From Chamaecyparis obtusa (lineage: Eukaryota; Streptophyta; Pinopsida; Cupressales; Cupressaceae): DNA of 64,000 nt. Below, piece by piece: positions 49,641 through 60,738 of the stretch. Each line of letters begins with the position of its first letter. Positions within the stretch are counted from its first letter, which is position 1. The position numbers and the translations under genes are program-made. The notes under the pieces are model-generated. The model ran no database searches. It saw only the letters and a program-made list of their open reading frames with translations, and was not told the DNA's origin. Where the stretch lies: NCBI GenBank assembly GCA_027943335.1, contig BSBK01006430.1, positions 374,501 to 438,500 of the forward strand, written 5' to 3'.

Positions 49641-50236
49641 ATGGACACTCCAATTAGGCTTATATGCACATCTGAGGAGGCCTAAAAGGCCTTTCTAGGT
49701 TCCTTTACTAATGAAGCCTTAGAATCTATTTGTAAGGAGGGTGGGCCATTTGTTATAGAGGTTGTGAAAATGGTGTTGGGCCGAGAGTTTCATAATACAA
49801 TGAAGATAGGCACCAGGTCAACAAGGACATTACGTCCCATTTTTTGGCATCTCTTCTCGACCTCAAAGGAGAGAAGGTGGAGATGTTAATGCTACTGAGG
49901 AGGGTTTTTAAAGAAGAATACCTGGGGGAGAACTTTAATGTTGTCATGTTCGCAAAAATAGGGGTGGGGATCCCTTGGGCAAGTGAAATACCCAAGCTTC
50001 TCCTCCCAAGCCAGAATGTGGCCATGCAACCTTTTCTTTTGGGCCTCAATGCTGGGTAGTATAAGCACTATAGGAAATGGGCCCTGATAGTGATTTCTAG
50101 GGATTTCCTCTGAAAGTGGTTTGCCCTTGATGAAGAGGAGGTTGAGGCAGGGTAATTCAGGTGGCTCGATGAATTCGCGCAAATAATCATCTCTCGTGAA
50201 TTCTACTTAGATGGAGCTGAAGGCCAAAATCAGTAG
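49641..50236 (+). pseudogene. Third ORF relic of the hAT element, about 197 codons
   Basis: It opens at ATG 49641 (MDTPIRLICTSEEA), has a TAA at once after residue 14, then FLGSFTNEALESICKEGGPFVIEVVKMVLG. After a frame change near 49815 it continues as LLDLKGEKVEMLMLLRRVF and NFNVVMFAKIGVGIPWASEIPKLL, and runs with three more stops to DEFAQIIISREFYLDGAE. The reading frame is protein-like throughout, yet I do not recognise it. It could be a third element gene, the N-terminal part of the accessory gene, or a captured host gene. The AT-rich stretch 50237-51350 separates it from the 295-bp repeats. Confidence 0.5.
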
Positions 50237-51350
50237 TGGACTACTACTGGTTTTTTTTGATAAAAATTTTATGGTTTTTTTTTTGTTTATAGTATGTTTC
50301 TTTTTGTAGTATTTACTATTGTACTAGAAGTAGACATTGGACTACTAGTCTACTAGTGGGTTTTTTTTATAAAAACATACCTCATTTTTGGTTTTTTTTG
50401 TTTATAGTAGGTTCCTCTTTGTTCTGGAAGAGGAACTGGTCAATGTTTATGTAATTATAATTTTATGAAAAGAAAACAATGAAAATTTTGCTCATTTCAA
50501 TTTGTACAAAAAATGGTTCTTAGACTTCTCTGTTATTGTGATTGCAATATTTTAATTAGTTGCTTTATGATTTATCTGCGTATTAGATATGTATGATGTA
50601 TCATAATTGTACAATGTAGATAGTTATAGTTAATAAAAGAAATATCTTATCAATTAGCACTGAGTACTAACATTAAGTTTGGGTAATGTTACCTATCAAA
50701 ATTCACACACTCGTACATTTAATATGAAAGATTTATAGAATTTTGAAGGACAAATGAATTAATAAGGTTAGAGAAAGAATTTATGGTATTCTAATTATAA
50801 TGTATGAGAATTATATGTGAATCTATGATTATAATTATCAACGTTAAATTTATAATCTAAATCAATAAAAAATATCATTTTAACTTTAAGAATACTATAT
50901 AATCAATTTGACAGACAAATGAATTAATAAGGTTAGAGAAAGAATTTATTGTTTTCTAATTTTAAGGTATGATAATTATATGTGATTATAATTATCAATG
51001 TTAAAGTTATAATTAATAAAAAATATCATTTTAACATTAAGTATACTATTTAATCAATAAAAAAAATTAGTTTAACTCATGTTTGGGAGACCTAGCGAGT
51101 CAGCGACCACAAAAATCTCATTATCTCTAAACACTAACCTTAACTCCGGCCTCTGAAATTTATTAGAATTTAATATTATTAAAAAAATCATGCATTTTGA
51201 ATTTGACTGGCTAAAATTTTTACTATTCAATTAAATAACTTTAAATGTTATTAACTTATTATCCATTATTAATTAATATTTATAAAGGAAAAAATAACAT
51301 TATAAGATTTAACAATGTTCATTGCAAATAACTACCGTTGGATGAGCACA
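50237..51350. other. AT-rich spacer in the hAT, with a short direct repeat
   Basis: GACAAATGAATTAATAAGGTTAGAGAAAG-type sequence occurs twice (about 50750 and 50911), each followed by TTAT.ATT.TCTAATT and a similar AT-rich block, a local duplication of about 160 bp. No gene. Confidence 0.6.
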
Positions 51351-52045
51351 GATCGATGATGTACGATGGACTTCGGGATGAAAGGGAAAAGCAACCCCAT
51401 CTTTTGAAACCCATTCCGAAATCATGACACGTGTCGGCCGTCAGGTGAGTGGTGACTAGGTGAGTTAATGGGACCCACAGGGGCCCGGGGCCACCAGTAC
51501 CACAGGCACACAATGCCATTATGACCATTGGATTATTGTAGATCAATGACCGAAGTTGTATTTCGGGATCAAAGGGAAAAATGCAACCCCATCTTTTGAA
51601 ACCCATTCAAGAATCATGACACGTGTCACTAAAAATGTAAGAGGTTCCACTCGCAGTCTCGCATGGTCCTACCAACAATGCCATTTGATGATGACATGAC
51701 ATGTTTGACTCGTAGTTGTGAGGTGAGTTGGCCGTCAGGTGAGTGGTGACTAGGTGAGTTAATGGGACCCATGAGGGCCTGGGGTCACTAGTACCACAAG
51801 AAAAAAATGCCATTATGACCATTGGATTATTGTAGATCAACGACCAAAGTTGTATTTCAAGATGAAAGGGAAAAGCAACGCCATGTTTTCAAACCCATTC
51901 CAGAATCATGACACATGTCACTAAACACGTAAGATGTTCCACTCGTAGTCTCACGTGGTCCTACCAACAATGTTATTTGATGATGATGTGACACATCTAA
52001 CTCATAGTTGTGAGGTGAGTCAACCATCAGATTAGTGGTGACAAC
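51351..52045 (+). repeat. Tandem repeat, about 295-bp period, two and a half copies
   Basis: Units start GATCAATGACCGAAGTTGTA at 51541 and again (GATCAACGACCAAAG) at 51836, 295 bp apart. A shorter unit from 51351 lacks about 105 bp in its middle. Each unit holds AAAGGGAAAA.GCAACCCCATC, TCATGACACGTGTC (a G-box-like palindrome, altered in the last copy) and GGTGAGTGGTGACTAGGTGAGTTAATGGGACCC. The array lies about 420 bp upstream of the large accessory ORF and may be its promoter. Confidence 0.85.
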
Positions 52046-52467
52046 TCTAGATTGTACAATTTTGGTGCTTTAAGTTTCACTTTCCAGTAGTCTGCAGATT
52101 TAGAAAGGGTTTACGGATTCTAAATTTCTATGTTGAGGAAAACAAGTGCAAAAAAATCTCTCATCTGAAGCTCTGTAACCTATTCCTAGTCAAAGTCTGC
52201 AAAAAACAAATCTAAGGGTAACGGGTAACGACTAAAATCCTGAACACCTAGGTCCCGAATTTTAAATTTTTTAAATCTCTTGATTTACAACTTTACTATT
52301 TATATTATAGAAAAAAATTATCTTGTTACTTGTTAGGGTTTAATTTTGATTCGTGAATCACCCCTATAAATTGTAGGCTTGTAGGTTGTAGCTATGTATA
52401 AATATTTGATTTTTCCTACGAGTAAATAGTGATACCGGTTTAGGTTACCACTTACCAGCTTACCACG

Positions 52468-55400
52468 ATGGGCAAAAAAATTATCAAGAATAAGACTATG
52501 AGTAAAAAGACAAGTCAGATAATAGAATTCCACAATCTTCTTAAAACACCAGGTTTCACAGATTTATTCCATGATATTTATGATCCTGTTATTCATGGAA
52601 ATAAGGGAATAATGGAAATTAGATTTGCAATTGAAAACAAGTGGAACGATCCAAATAAGGGTTCAAAATTTTCTTCATTTAACCCAAAAGTAAATGCAAC
52701 AACAAATAAAATTGCATCGTGGAATGTTGGGTTGGCAAGCATGGCCTTACCTCAAGTATTCCCTTGCCCAAAAATTGTCATGGTCTGCACTGAAAATTGT
52801 GATGAAAATAAAAAAGCAATTGTGAATAAAAATAATCAAGAGGAAATTTTGTCCATAACCGAGAGTGAATTTGCTAGTCTGTTGAACCTAGGGTTGGAAC
52901 AACAAAACTCAAACGTGCAAATTGACCTGAGAAAGTTGGCAGAGGATTATGAAAAAATAGATGCAATGTAGAGAGATTCTTATATCAGAGGAATAAAAAA
53001 TGGTTCAAGCCTGAGTCCAGATCATAGGCCTCCTTATGATTATGAAATTTTTGTGCCATGGGTTTAGGACAATATTTCCTTGCTAGCATTTTGTTTGGGA
53101 TTGGATAGTAACAAAGAAGTGGGTGCCAGCATTCTTGAAATGATTTTTCATGTTCATTTTGAAAAAGAACCAGTAAAATATTATTTTATTGAGCACATTG
53201 TTTGTTGCATGCAAGAAAAATTACTAATGATTAAAACAGGTTCACAAAAGACATTTAGATTTACAACCTACTTGTGCTATCTTCTCTTAGCAAAGCATCA
53301 TGTAATATTTCAGACAAACAAGCTTTGTAGTCAGGGCCAAAATCCAATATATGAGTTGACACCTCATATAAGGATGATTGATAACAGAAGGAACTACAAC
53401 AATTTTGTAGACTTCTTTTTGGCACCAATGTACGATAAAATTACAAGCACTCCAATGCCTAGATTACCTGCTACTTTTAGAGATTTAACTCAACTTGGAA
53501 TTAAAATACAATTGGTTGACTGGTACTTCATGGAAGAGTACATAGTGTTAAGGTTTTACGATTTAGTAGTAGAACCCTACAAACTTCTAATACATGTCAC
53601 AAAGAGGGTATTTGCATTGGAATATGTACGTCAGATGGAGAGCACAGATGTACTCTTTAGTGGTCAGAAAAATAAAATGATATTTCCTTCCTTGCCTTTC
53701 TCATTTGGAGGGTTCACATTTGAGAGAAGAGGATTCAAAGTGGCAGAAGCCTTTTTTACAATTTTTCACTTTGATGTTGACAGTCACTGGCGTATGATCC
53801 ACTCAACATAATTGGAACAAAGCTTAGAGAGAATGAGAACTCTGCAAGCAAATGTCAACATGAAAGTATGCCATTGATTGAAAAATTTAAAAACATAGAT
53901 TCCTGGGAGGGGGTCAAAAAAGTGATGGAGAAATATGTTGCTGAAAATAATATGTCAATATAGGAATTGTCATCACAAATTATGGCATTGCACAAACATA
54001 AAGGAAAAGTGTAGGCCATGAGTATGACATCGTCCAATTTCTACTAGAAAGCTACTCAACCATCTACAAATTCTATTCCAAAAAAGCTATTGAATGAATG
54101 TATTGATGATAATTGGACTCGAACCAAAATTTCTAATTTTTGGGAAATGAGGAAGAATCTCGGTGAGCCAAAGACCTCTGCAGATCTTTATGACATGGAA
54201 GAGGATACAATGTTTAACGAATTGTGGAATAAGGAGCACCTAGCTAAAGCATATCTAGATGACGATAACTAGGACCAGGATTCTGTGAATCCCACATCCA
54301 GCGTGAATCCCACATCCAGCAAAGTATATTCAATTAGTAGAGGAGTTGATGCGTCCAAAAAATATCAATATACCAAAGGGGCAGATATTATAGAAAAAAT
54401 GGACTACCAAGGTTTTGGTGGTTTGGGTCCTACTAGACAAGGGGTTTGGTCTTTACCTAACCCAGCAGCTCCACCAAAACATGGTGAGAAACCAAGCCTT
54501 GGGCTTGGAGTTCAATCATCAAAATCATCAACTTAGTCAATTCCATTTCCTTGAAGCACTCAGATTCAATCTGAATCAATTGCCACTCCCACAGCTGTGG
54601 ATATCATGGGTACAACTACAACTAGTGGTTTGAAAAGGACATTACAGATAGACACAAAAAAAATTGTTCCTAGAGATCAAGGTAGTGTAAAGAAGAAAAA
54701 GGTTTTGACAAGTATTGGTACAATAATGCCAATGGTGACTAGGACTCCAACAATTGCCCAACCCTCAGGCTCAGAACAGTCCAAAAACTCCACTTGTAAT
54801 GGGTCAGGGTGTTGCTAATCCTCATGGTGTAATTAGCAGCACGATAGGAAACATAGGTCAAAGCTCCTACATCAGTGCAAGTTCTATTTCACCATTCAAA
54901 CATTCAATTGTGTCACAAAACCCTGATTTTGGTTACAATGATTTTGTAACTAACTATGAACAATCAAAAAATAGAAATAGACAACATAGTAAGACAATAA
55001 GATGGAAGCAGTTGTTGCAACTCGTGATGCAAAACTTGCAACAAATAGGCTATTCCCCACATATGACCCAAATAAAGATATGATGGAATTCATGGTTGTT
55101 ATTCCCCTAGCTAGAGATAACAATCCACTAGAGAGTCAGTTAGATCCATCTCAATTTCAAGTTAGCACCCTCCGAACAGATTTATCCAAAATTAAAAATG
55201 TGGACAAGATAAATGTGTCCAAAATGACCAACCAAGTGGTCTACAATTCAGTGATGAAGTTGGAGAGAGAGAGAAAGGAAAACTTCAAGGCACAATAGAT
55301 AAGTTAAAGGCAAGCTTGGAAAATGTAAAGGCAAATGAGAAAGTAGCAGAAAATAGGTGCAAAGAATTAGAGAGAAGGATAAAAAATTCATCCTCTAAAG

Positions 55401-56425
55401 AAGCAATTGGAGTTGGATAGGAAGAACATATTGACGTAGAACTAAATTCTCTGAGGGAAAAATTGGAACAAAGCGATCAAAAACTTGAGAATGAAAAAGC
55501 CTCTTCATTAAGTTTTTACAAAAACTTGGAGAGTGCAGGAAAGGCAACCAATAACTTAAAGAAAGAATTGAAGAATGAGAGGGTAAAAACAAAATAGTGG
55601 GAAGAGAAAGAAAAAGAGTGGGAAGAGAAAGCAGAGAAAATAAGAAAAGATAGTGAACACAAGTTCTCAGAAATGAGAGAAGACCTAAAGAAGGCAAATA
55701 ATACAATTAAAAATTATGAAAACAACTTGAATGACCATGTAAATAATACAGTCAAGAAAATAAAAAAATTCTTCTGGGGCCAAATAAAGATGTCTTTTGA
55801 TAGGTTGTGTGATTGGTTTGAACTGAATGAAACTCTTACAGATGTTTTTGGGAAGCTAAAATAGCACATTGAGAAGAACAAAAGTTTTTGTCAGAGATAG
55901 AAAATTGCAAAGTAGATTATGCAAGAAATTAACAGAAGCAGTGACAGGCATTTGGTAAGAAAGGGAATTCAGGACCACGTTGCTGCAACAATAAAGGTGA
56001 ACTTTGTCTTTCAAAAATGTCAGAAACTAACAGAAGTAGAAGAAAATGTTTCCTTATTCAGGCCAAAGCTTGCCAAGATGAATACTAAAACAAGCAAATT
56101 GATATCTCTTGGTTCGCCGAGTCCTAGTCCTAATTACTCATCAACGAGTTTCATTGGAAGAGAAGCTTACAAAAAAAAGTTGGAGGACACAGTGACGTCT
56201 GATTTAGGCAACCTTCCTTAGGATAGAACTTATGAAGGCATTGCAAAGTGCATCAAAACATTCACAAATTTGAATGTGGTAATGGAAGGAACATTGCTTT
56301 CAACTCACTCTTCCAAGTATGGATGGCTGACGAGATTGCAGGTCATGTACTATAACATGAAAAAAATTTCCCTTCCAACCGACGAAGAATGGAGCATACT
56401 AAAGAAATTGACAGAATCATCTTGA
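52468..56425 (+). pseudogene. Large accessory ORF of the hAT element, about 1,310 codons, decayed
   Basis: Starts at ATG 52468 (context ACGATGGGC). One frame runs to 53811 with only two stops (52969-52971, 53068-53070); it contains FHNLLKTPGFTDLFHDIYDP, WNVGLASMALPQVFPCPK, FCLGLDSNKEVGASILEM, YYFIEHIVCCMQEKL and FGGFTFERRGFKVAEAFFTIF. After frame changes near 53811, 54750, 55000 and 55295 the protein continues with a Pro/Ser/Thr-rich linker (duplicated NPTSSVNPTSS), then a coiled-coil region (about 55300-55750, rich in E, K and L), then LSTHSSKYGWLTRLQ. It ends at TGA 56425. I recognise no family. The location inside the transposon, convergent to the transposase, suggests an element gene, perhaps a DNA-binding or multimerising partner; that is inference. 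Confidence 0.72.
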
Positions 56426-57223
56426 TCTCATCAATCATAGTATGTGAAAGTTCAATTTCAATCATCTCGATATCTTTAGTATCTATCTTTGATATTATCC
56501 TAAATACTAGAGTCTAGAATTGAGTTTAAAGTAACAAGTTTGAACTTTGTTTTTTGAACAGGATGAATGTTGTAGTCTTGTAGATGCTATTGCCAATGCT
56601 AATTTACTAAACCGGCCTGTCAAATGTAGAAATGTACAACTAAAGTTGTAGAGATGTTGTAGACTTGTAGTTGTCTTACTGATTTAGATTTTGAGACTTC
56701 TCACTTCACATTAGGCAAATCGATCTGAAGCTGTTGTTGCTCCCTTGTTTCTATAAAAGGGAATTCAGGGTCATTGGCTTAGGGTAATGAAATTGAAATT
56801 GGGCAATGTGCCAAATTGTCAATGGGTATTGAGTCATTTTTTTTTGTAAACAGAATCATAGAGTTGTGTTCTTACTAGTATTAATGAATGAATTGTTACA
56901 TTGTATCATATTTGTAATTAAATTAATGAGAATCAGTATTTCTAACTCTAAGAATTCTAACATATGAATTTCTATGTTGTCAAAACAAATAATGAAAAAT
57001 CTACAAGAATTGTACCATATGAGCTGAATAATGCAAATGAAAACCATTATTAATTGTGGAATTGAATCTTGATGACATTATCAACCACATTCATGTTTTT
57101 GACATTGGAATATTCTATTATGCATGATTGATGATGAGATACAAAAACTGACAGTAGACTTCAGAAAAAAGCTTAATAAATACCTAGGAGGCTAGGAACT
57201 ACTACTTCTACAATGGTTCAACT
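56426..57223. other. Convergent spacer between accessory ORF and transposase
   Basis: AT-rich 3' regions of two converging relic genes. No further ORF seen. Confidence 0.6.
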
Positions 57224-59971
57224 TCAAGCTACCACATCATATCATCATTGAGATCATCAGATTCAGCGCCATCAACTTCATAGATTCCTCGGTTATTCGA
57301 TATGTTTTCTTCACTCTGCATACCACCACTTAACTGATGTTCACCATTAGCAATACTAGTACCAGTAGTACATGAGTCAATGACATCATTATCTCTGGTA
57401 TTCCCACTCCCAGTCCCACTATGTTTCCCAACCCTCTTCTCTAACATTTCTTCCTCCACAATTTCAGTGCCCTTTCGTAAGGAAAAGTATTGACTTCATA
57501 CCTGGATGTATAGACCCTCAAGCAATTTTCCAAATTCTTGTCTAGTTTGTTTCTTAGCTTTGACTTTAGGAATCCCAAAGAACTGAAAACTCTCTCATCC
57601 TCCACTAACCCCAATATCATGGTCAAACATAAATCAGCAAGCTTGAAATATTCTGATATTGAATAGTCAACAATTCGCTCTCAACTAGATTTTTCCAAAG
57701 CCTTGATACCGATCCATCTTCGTGAGGGTTCTGCAAAATATTATATTGTTCCCTCATTGTTACTAAAAAACAACCTGATTTCTCTCTCAAATGATTTCCA
57801 TCTAAAATTCCATTTAGAGTTACTCCATTTAACTCTTTGGTTTTGTAGAAATGATCTATCAAAGTTAGTAGCCTAGTTTTAAAATCTTTCGGATTGTTCA
57901 TACTCTAATATCGAGGAAACACAATAGCCATGGATTCAAGTAGTTTGACTAGAGGGAATCTTGCTCTAATCTATGAGGAAAGATCATAGGCAATGTGCTT
58001 CACAGAAGCTATTACAGACTCAATGATCTTGGTAAAGTCTTCCCTTTTAATACTTGATACTCATCGAGTCCTAGTGTTCTTTCCTGGTTCCTCGGACTCG
58101 ATCTTGGAAAAGTAGTGCATTGGTATCTCAACTCCGTGAACTTCTACACATAACTCCCCATTTGAACCTATTTTTAAAAATTTATCAGGATTGTCCAAAT
58201 CTGTGACTTTCAGCCAGCTAGAAAATTTTACATCATCTTCACATAATTGATAGAGACTATCGAGTGCCATGCATGTCAATTTATGCTGCAAAGCATATTC
58301 TACAATATACATAGCTCTTTGCTCAGCCTTTTTCATTAAATTTCTCATTTTCTCAAGCATGGGGAGAATACTTGCTAATGTTAATAGTGTCTCTACATTA
58401 GTTAACATTGCCAGCAGTGCAAGAAATTTCAGTTGCCCTACTTCGTCATGACTTGAGTTCATTAGACTAAGCAACGATTGATATTCTGAAAAAACTCGAT
58501 GTGCAGGTCCATCTAAAGAGATCCATCTGGTATCATTATCCTTAAGAAACTTGTTCCCGTCAGTTAGTCCTTCGGCAAAGTGTTGAAATTCCCTAAATCA
58601 TTTTGGACTTCGATAGAAGTATTGGTAGAGCTCTTTGATTAAAGGTTCAATTTTTTGTACTGGAACATGCTTGCTGACAACTCCAAAAGCTAGATTCATT
58701 TTGTGGGCCATGCAGTGAATGGGAGTAACATAGGGTGCACAAGAAGATTATATCTTTGTGCAAAGACCACCCCTATGGCCTTGCATTATTGAAGATCCAT
58801 CTGCTCCAACACACACCAGCTTTTTGGTAATGGTCATGTCATTTATACCTCCATATTTAATTAGAGAACTCTTTACTAGTTCAAACAAATTTTCCATTGT
58901 CGCATTATCCCTCATTTTAGCAATAGTTAATAGATGAGGTTGGTGAACAAAATTTTGTATAGTATAAACATGCATGCATACCCTGGAAGTATTGTCTACT
59001 GCTGTAACCTCATCTAAAGACAATGCAATAAAATTTGACTCTTTAATTTTTGCCTTCAGATCATCTTTTTCAACCTCAACAAGACAACTTGCCCATTCCC
59101 ATCCACTTTTTACTGACCAATGATTGTTAGGATAGTTACGAACTTTCAGAAAGTGTAATAAAGCACTCAATGATGGGTAGTCTATCATAGGACACCCTCT
59201 TCTCAAAATGTTAAACACAACACTTAACTAAATAGCTTTTCCCATTAGTTCTACTTCCAATGCTTTTCCAAAACAAGCTTCAATAGAGCCTTTAATTTCA
59301 CCAAGCTTCATCGTTATATTATGCTGAAATTCATATAATTCTGCATTCCTAACATGCTGAGATTCCTCCTTTGTTTTCCATCTTATCATTGATTTTTGAA
59401 CTCCATCTATGGTTTTCTTTTCATAAACTTTACCCATATGCTTCTCTATGTTGTCAATTTTTAGCTGCAACCTCTTTTCCTTCTTATTTATCTCGCTGCA
59501 AATCTTACATCTACATTTTACCAAAGGCTCCCCTTCAATTGGATTATCCACTGGTTCAATGAATGGATACTTTGACACCCATTCTATTTAAAAATTCCTC
59601 AACAGATCCCACATTCTATCATTCTTTGATTTGTATTTTCTTTTCTTCCCTACACCATCATCTTCTCTGACATTCTCAATCTCATCCAAGTTGATTATAT
59701 CATTATGGATACTCTAGGTATTTAACTAAAAATCTTCTTCAAGTTCATCGTGATCTAAGATATCAAGTTTGCTGGCTTCTTCAATATGTCGCGTAGGTTC
59801 AGCCTTAGGTTGTGAATCTTGAAAATCTTCATGTGATGAAGTAGCTTCCCGATTTTGGCCAGAAACATTTCCAACACCATGACAAAAGTATGATGATAAG
59901 GTTCTACATTTTGTTGGCCTCTCTTGGCTTTCCCCATATGCAGGAGCCTTACCCTTATTCTTGTTTGACAT
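57224..59971 (-). pseudogene. hAT-family transposase, zinc-finger type, decayed
   Basis: Read on the minus strand from 59971. The N-terminus MSNKNKGKAPAYGESQERP leads to a zinc finger (YPFIEPV...VKCRCKICS...KIDNIEKHMGK). Next is a hAT catalytic core with SLDEVTAVDN (first Asp at 59012-59014), CVGADGSSIMQG (second Asp at 58799-58801) and PIHCMAHKMNLAFG. The C-terminal dimerisation region (LGLVEDERVFSSLGFLKSKLR, 57441-57626) contains the conserved acidic stretch. It resembles the hAT subgroup related to animal ZNF862/C17orf113-type proteins, rather than Ac. The frame is kept from 59971 to about 57623, broken by about eight stops (for example near 59723, 59588, 59230, 58748, 58592, 58060), then shifts. 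It would cut and paste the element; this copy is dead. Confidence 0.88.
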
Positions 59972-60738
59972 CTCGATTCTTCAACAAAATAAAGGCTACC
60001 AGCCTACCAATGAAAAAAAAATGTTTGCTTGTTGAATCTAAGTGACAAATGACAATAGAACTATAACATACAATGTTTACATAATCATAGAATAATAATC
60101 ACTTACCTTTGCCTCAAATTCAATCACAGTCGCGACTCGCCAAAGCAGTCAAGACTCAATATTCTAAACTTCACTATCGATCAAATCGAACCGATCCAAA
60201 TTGTGTACAATAACATTGATGTATGAATTTATTTATACTAATCTTTATTGGCAAATTGGGCAGGAGGTATTAGGTCTGTGTCCAAATATTTGGTGAAGCC
60301 CGCATAATTATAAGATGTCTTGTGTTATATCCTAGGTGATTATGGGTCATCCAATACCATGGTAATATTAATAAAGTTGGCAAAAATCAATCGGTTTGAG
60401 ACACACATCCATAAAATGGCTGGCAAAGTTGGGTCCGCCTAAAAAAATATATATATAACTATTGGCGAATATAGGCCATCCATTTGGGGCTACTTTGAAA
60501 TTATAGGCGAATGTTAAAAAAATATTGTGCCCAAAAATTATATGCCATCGGCGATGATCCCGACCATTGGACCCAATTTTCATAAACCAATTGGCAATGA
60601 TCCCATGCATTGGACCCAATTTTCATAAATGTGAGGTGATATAATCATTCCCATATGGCCAATATATTCACCAAATCGGGGGTCAACGATAAGCAACATT
60701 CACCAATTGGCGAATAATTGCCACTAAAGTTTTCACTG
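59972..60738. repeat. Right subterminal region and terminal inverted repeat
   Basis: It is the promoter side of the transposase. GGCGAAT variants: GGCGAATATAGG (60474), GGCGAATGTT (60506), GGCGATGATCC (60550), GGCAATGATCC (60592), and on the opposite strand TATTCACC (about 60664) and CATTCACCAATTGGCGAATA (60696-60715). A 44-bp unit with ATTGGACCCAATTTTCATAAA is tandemly duplicated at about 60552-60640. The terminal repeat is at 60724-60738. Confidence 0.7.

Larger units (their letters stand above)
48525..60738 (-). mobile_element. 12.2-kb hAT transposon with three coding relics
   Basis: Left end CGGGGATAACTTTAAG and right end, read inwards, CAGTGAAAACTTTAGTG form an imperfect terminal inverted repeat (11 of the first 14 bases match). 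Both are flanked by exactly TGCATAAA (48517-48524, 60739-60746), an 8-bp duplication as made by hAT transposases, and the right end begins CAGTG as in many hATs. The two flanks are the same LINE, whose ORF2 reads through in frame if the element and one duplication copy are removed. Inside are a minus-strand hAT transposase, a plus-strand accessory ORF of about 1,300 codons, a third ORF relic and subterminal motif clusters. All coding parts are decayed. Confidence 0.92.

Noticed and set aside
55395..55706. Minus-strand Leu/Ser-rich ORF that looks like a membrane protein
   Set aside because: It is the reverse complement of the Lys/Glu-rich coiled-coil region of the accessory ORF.
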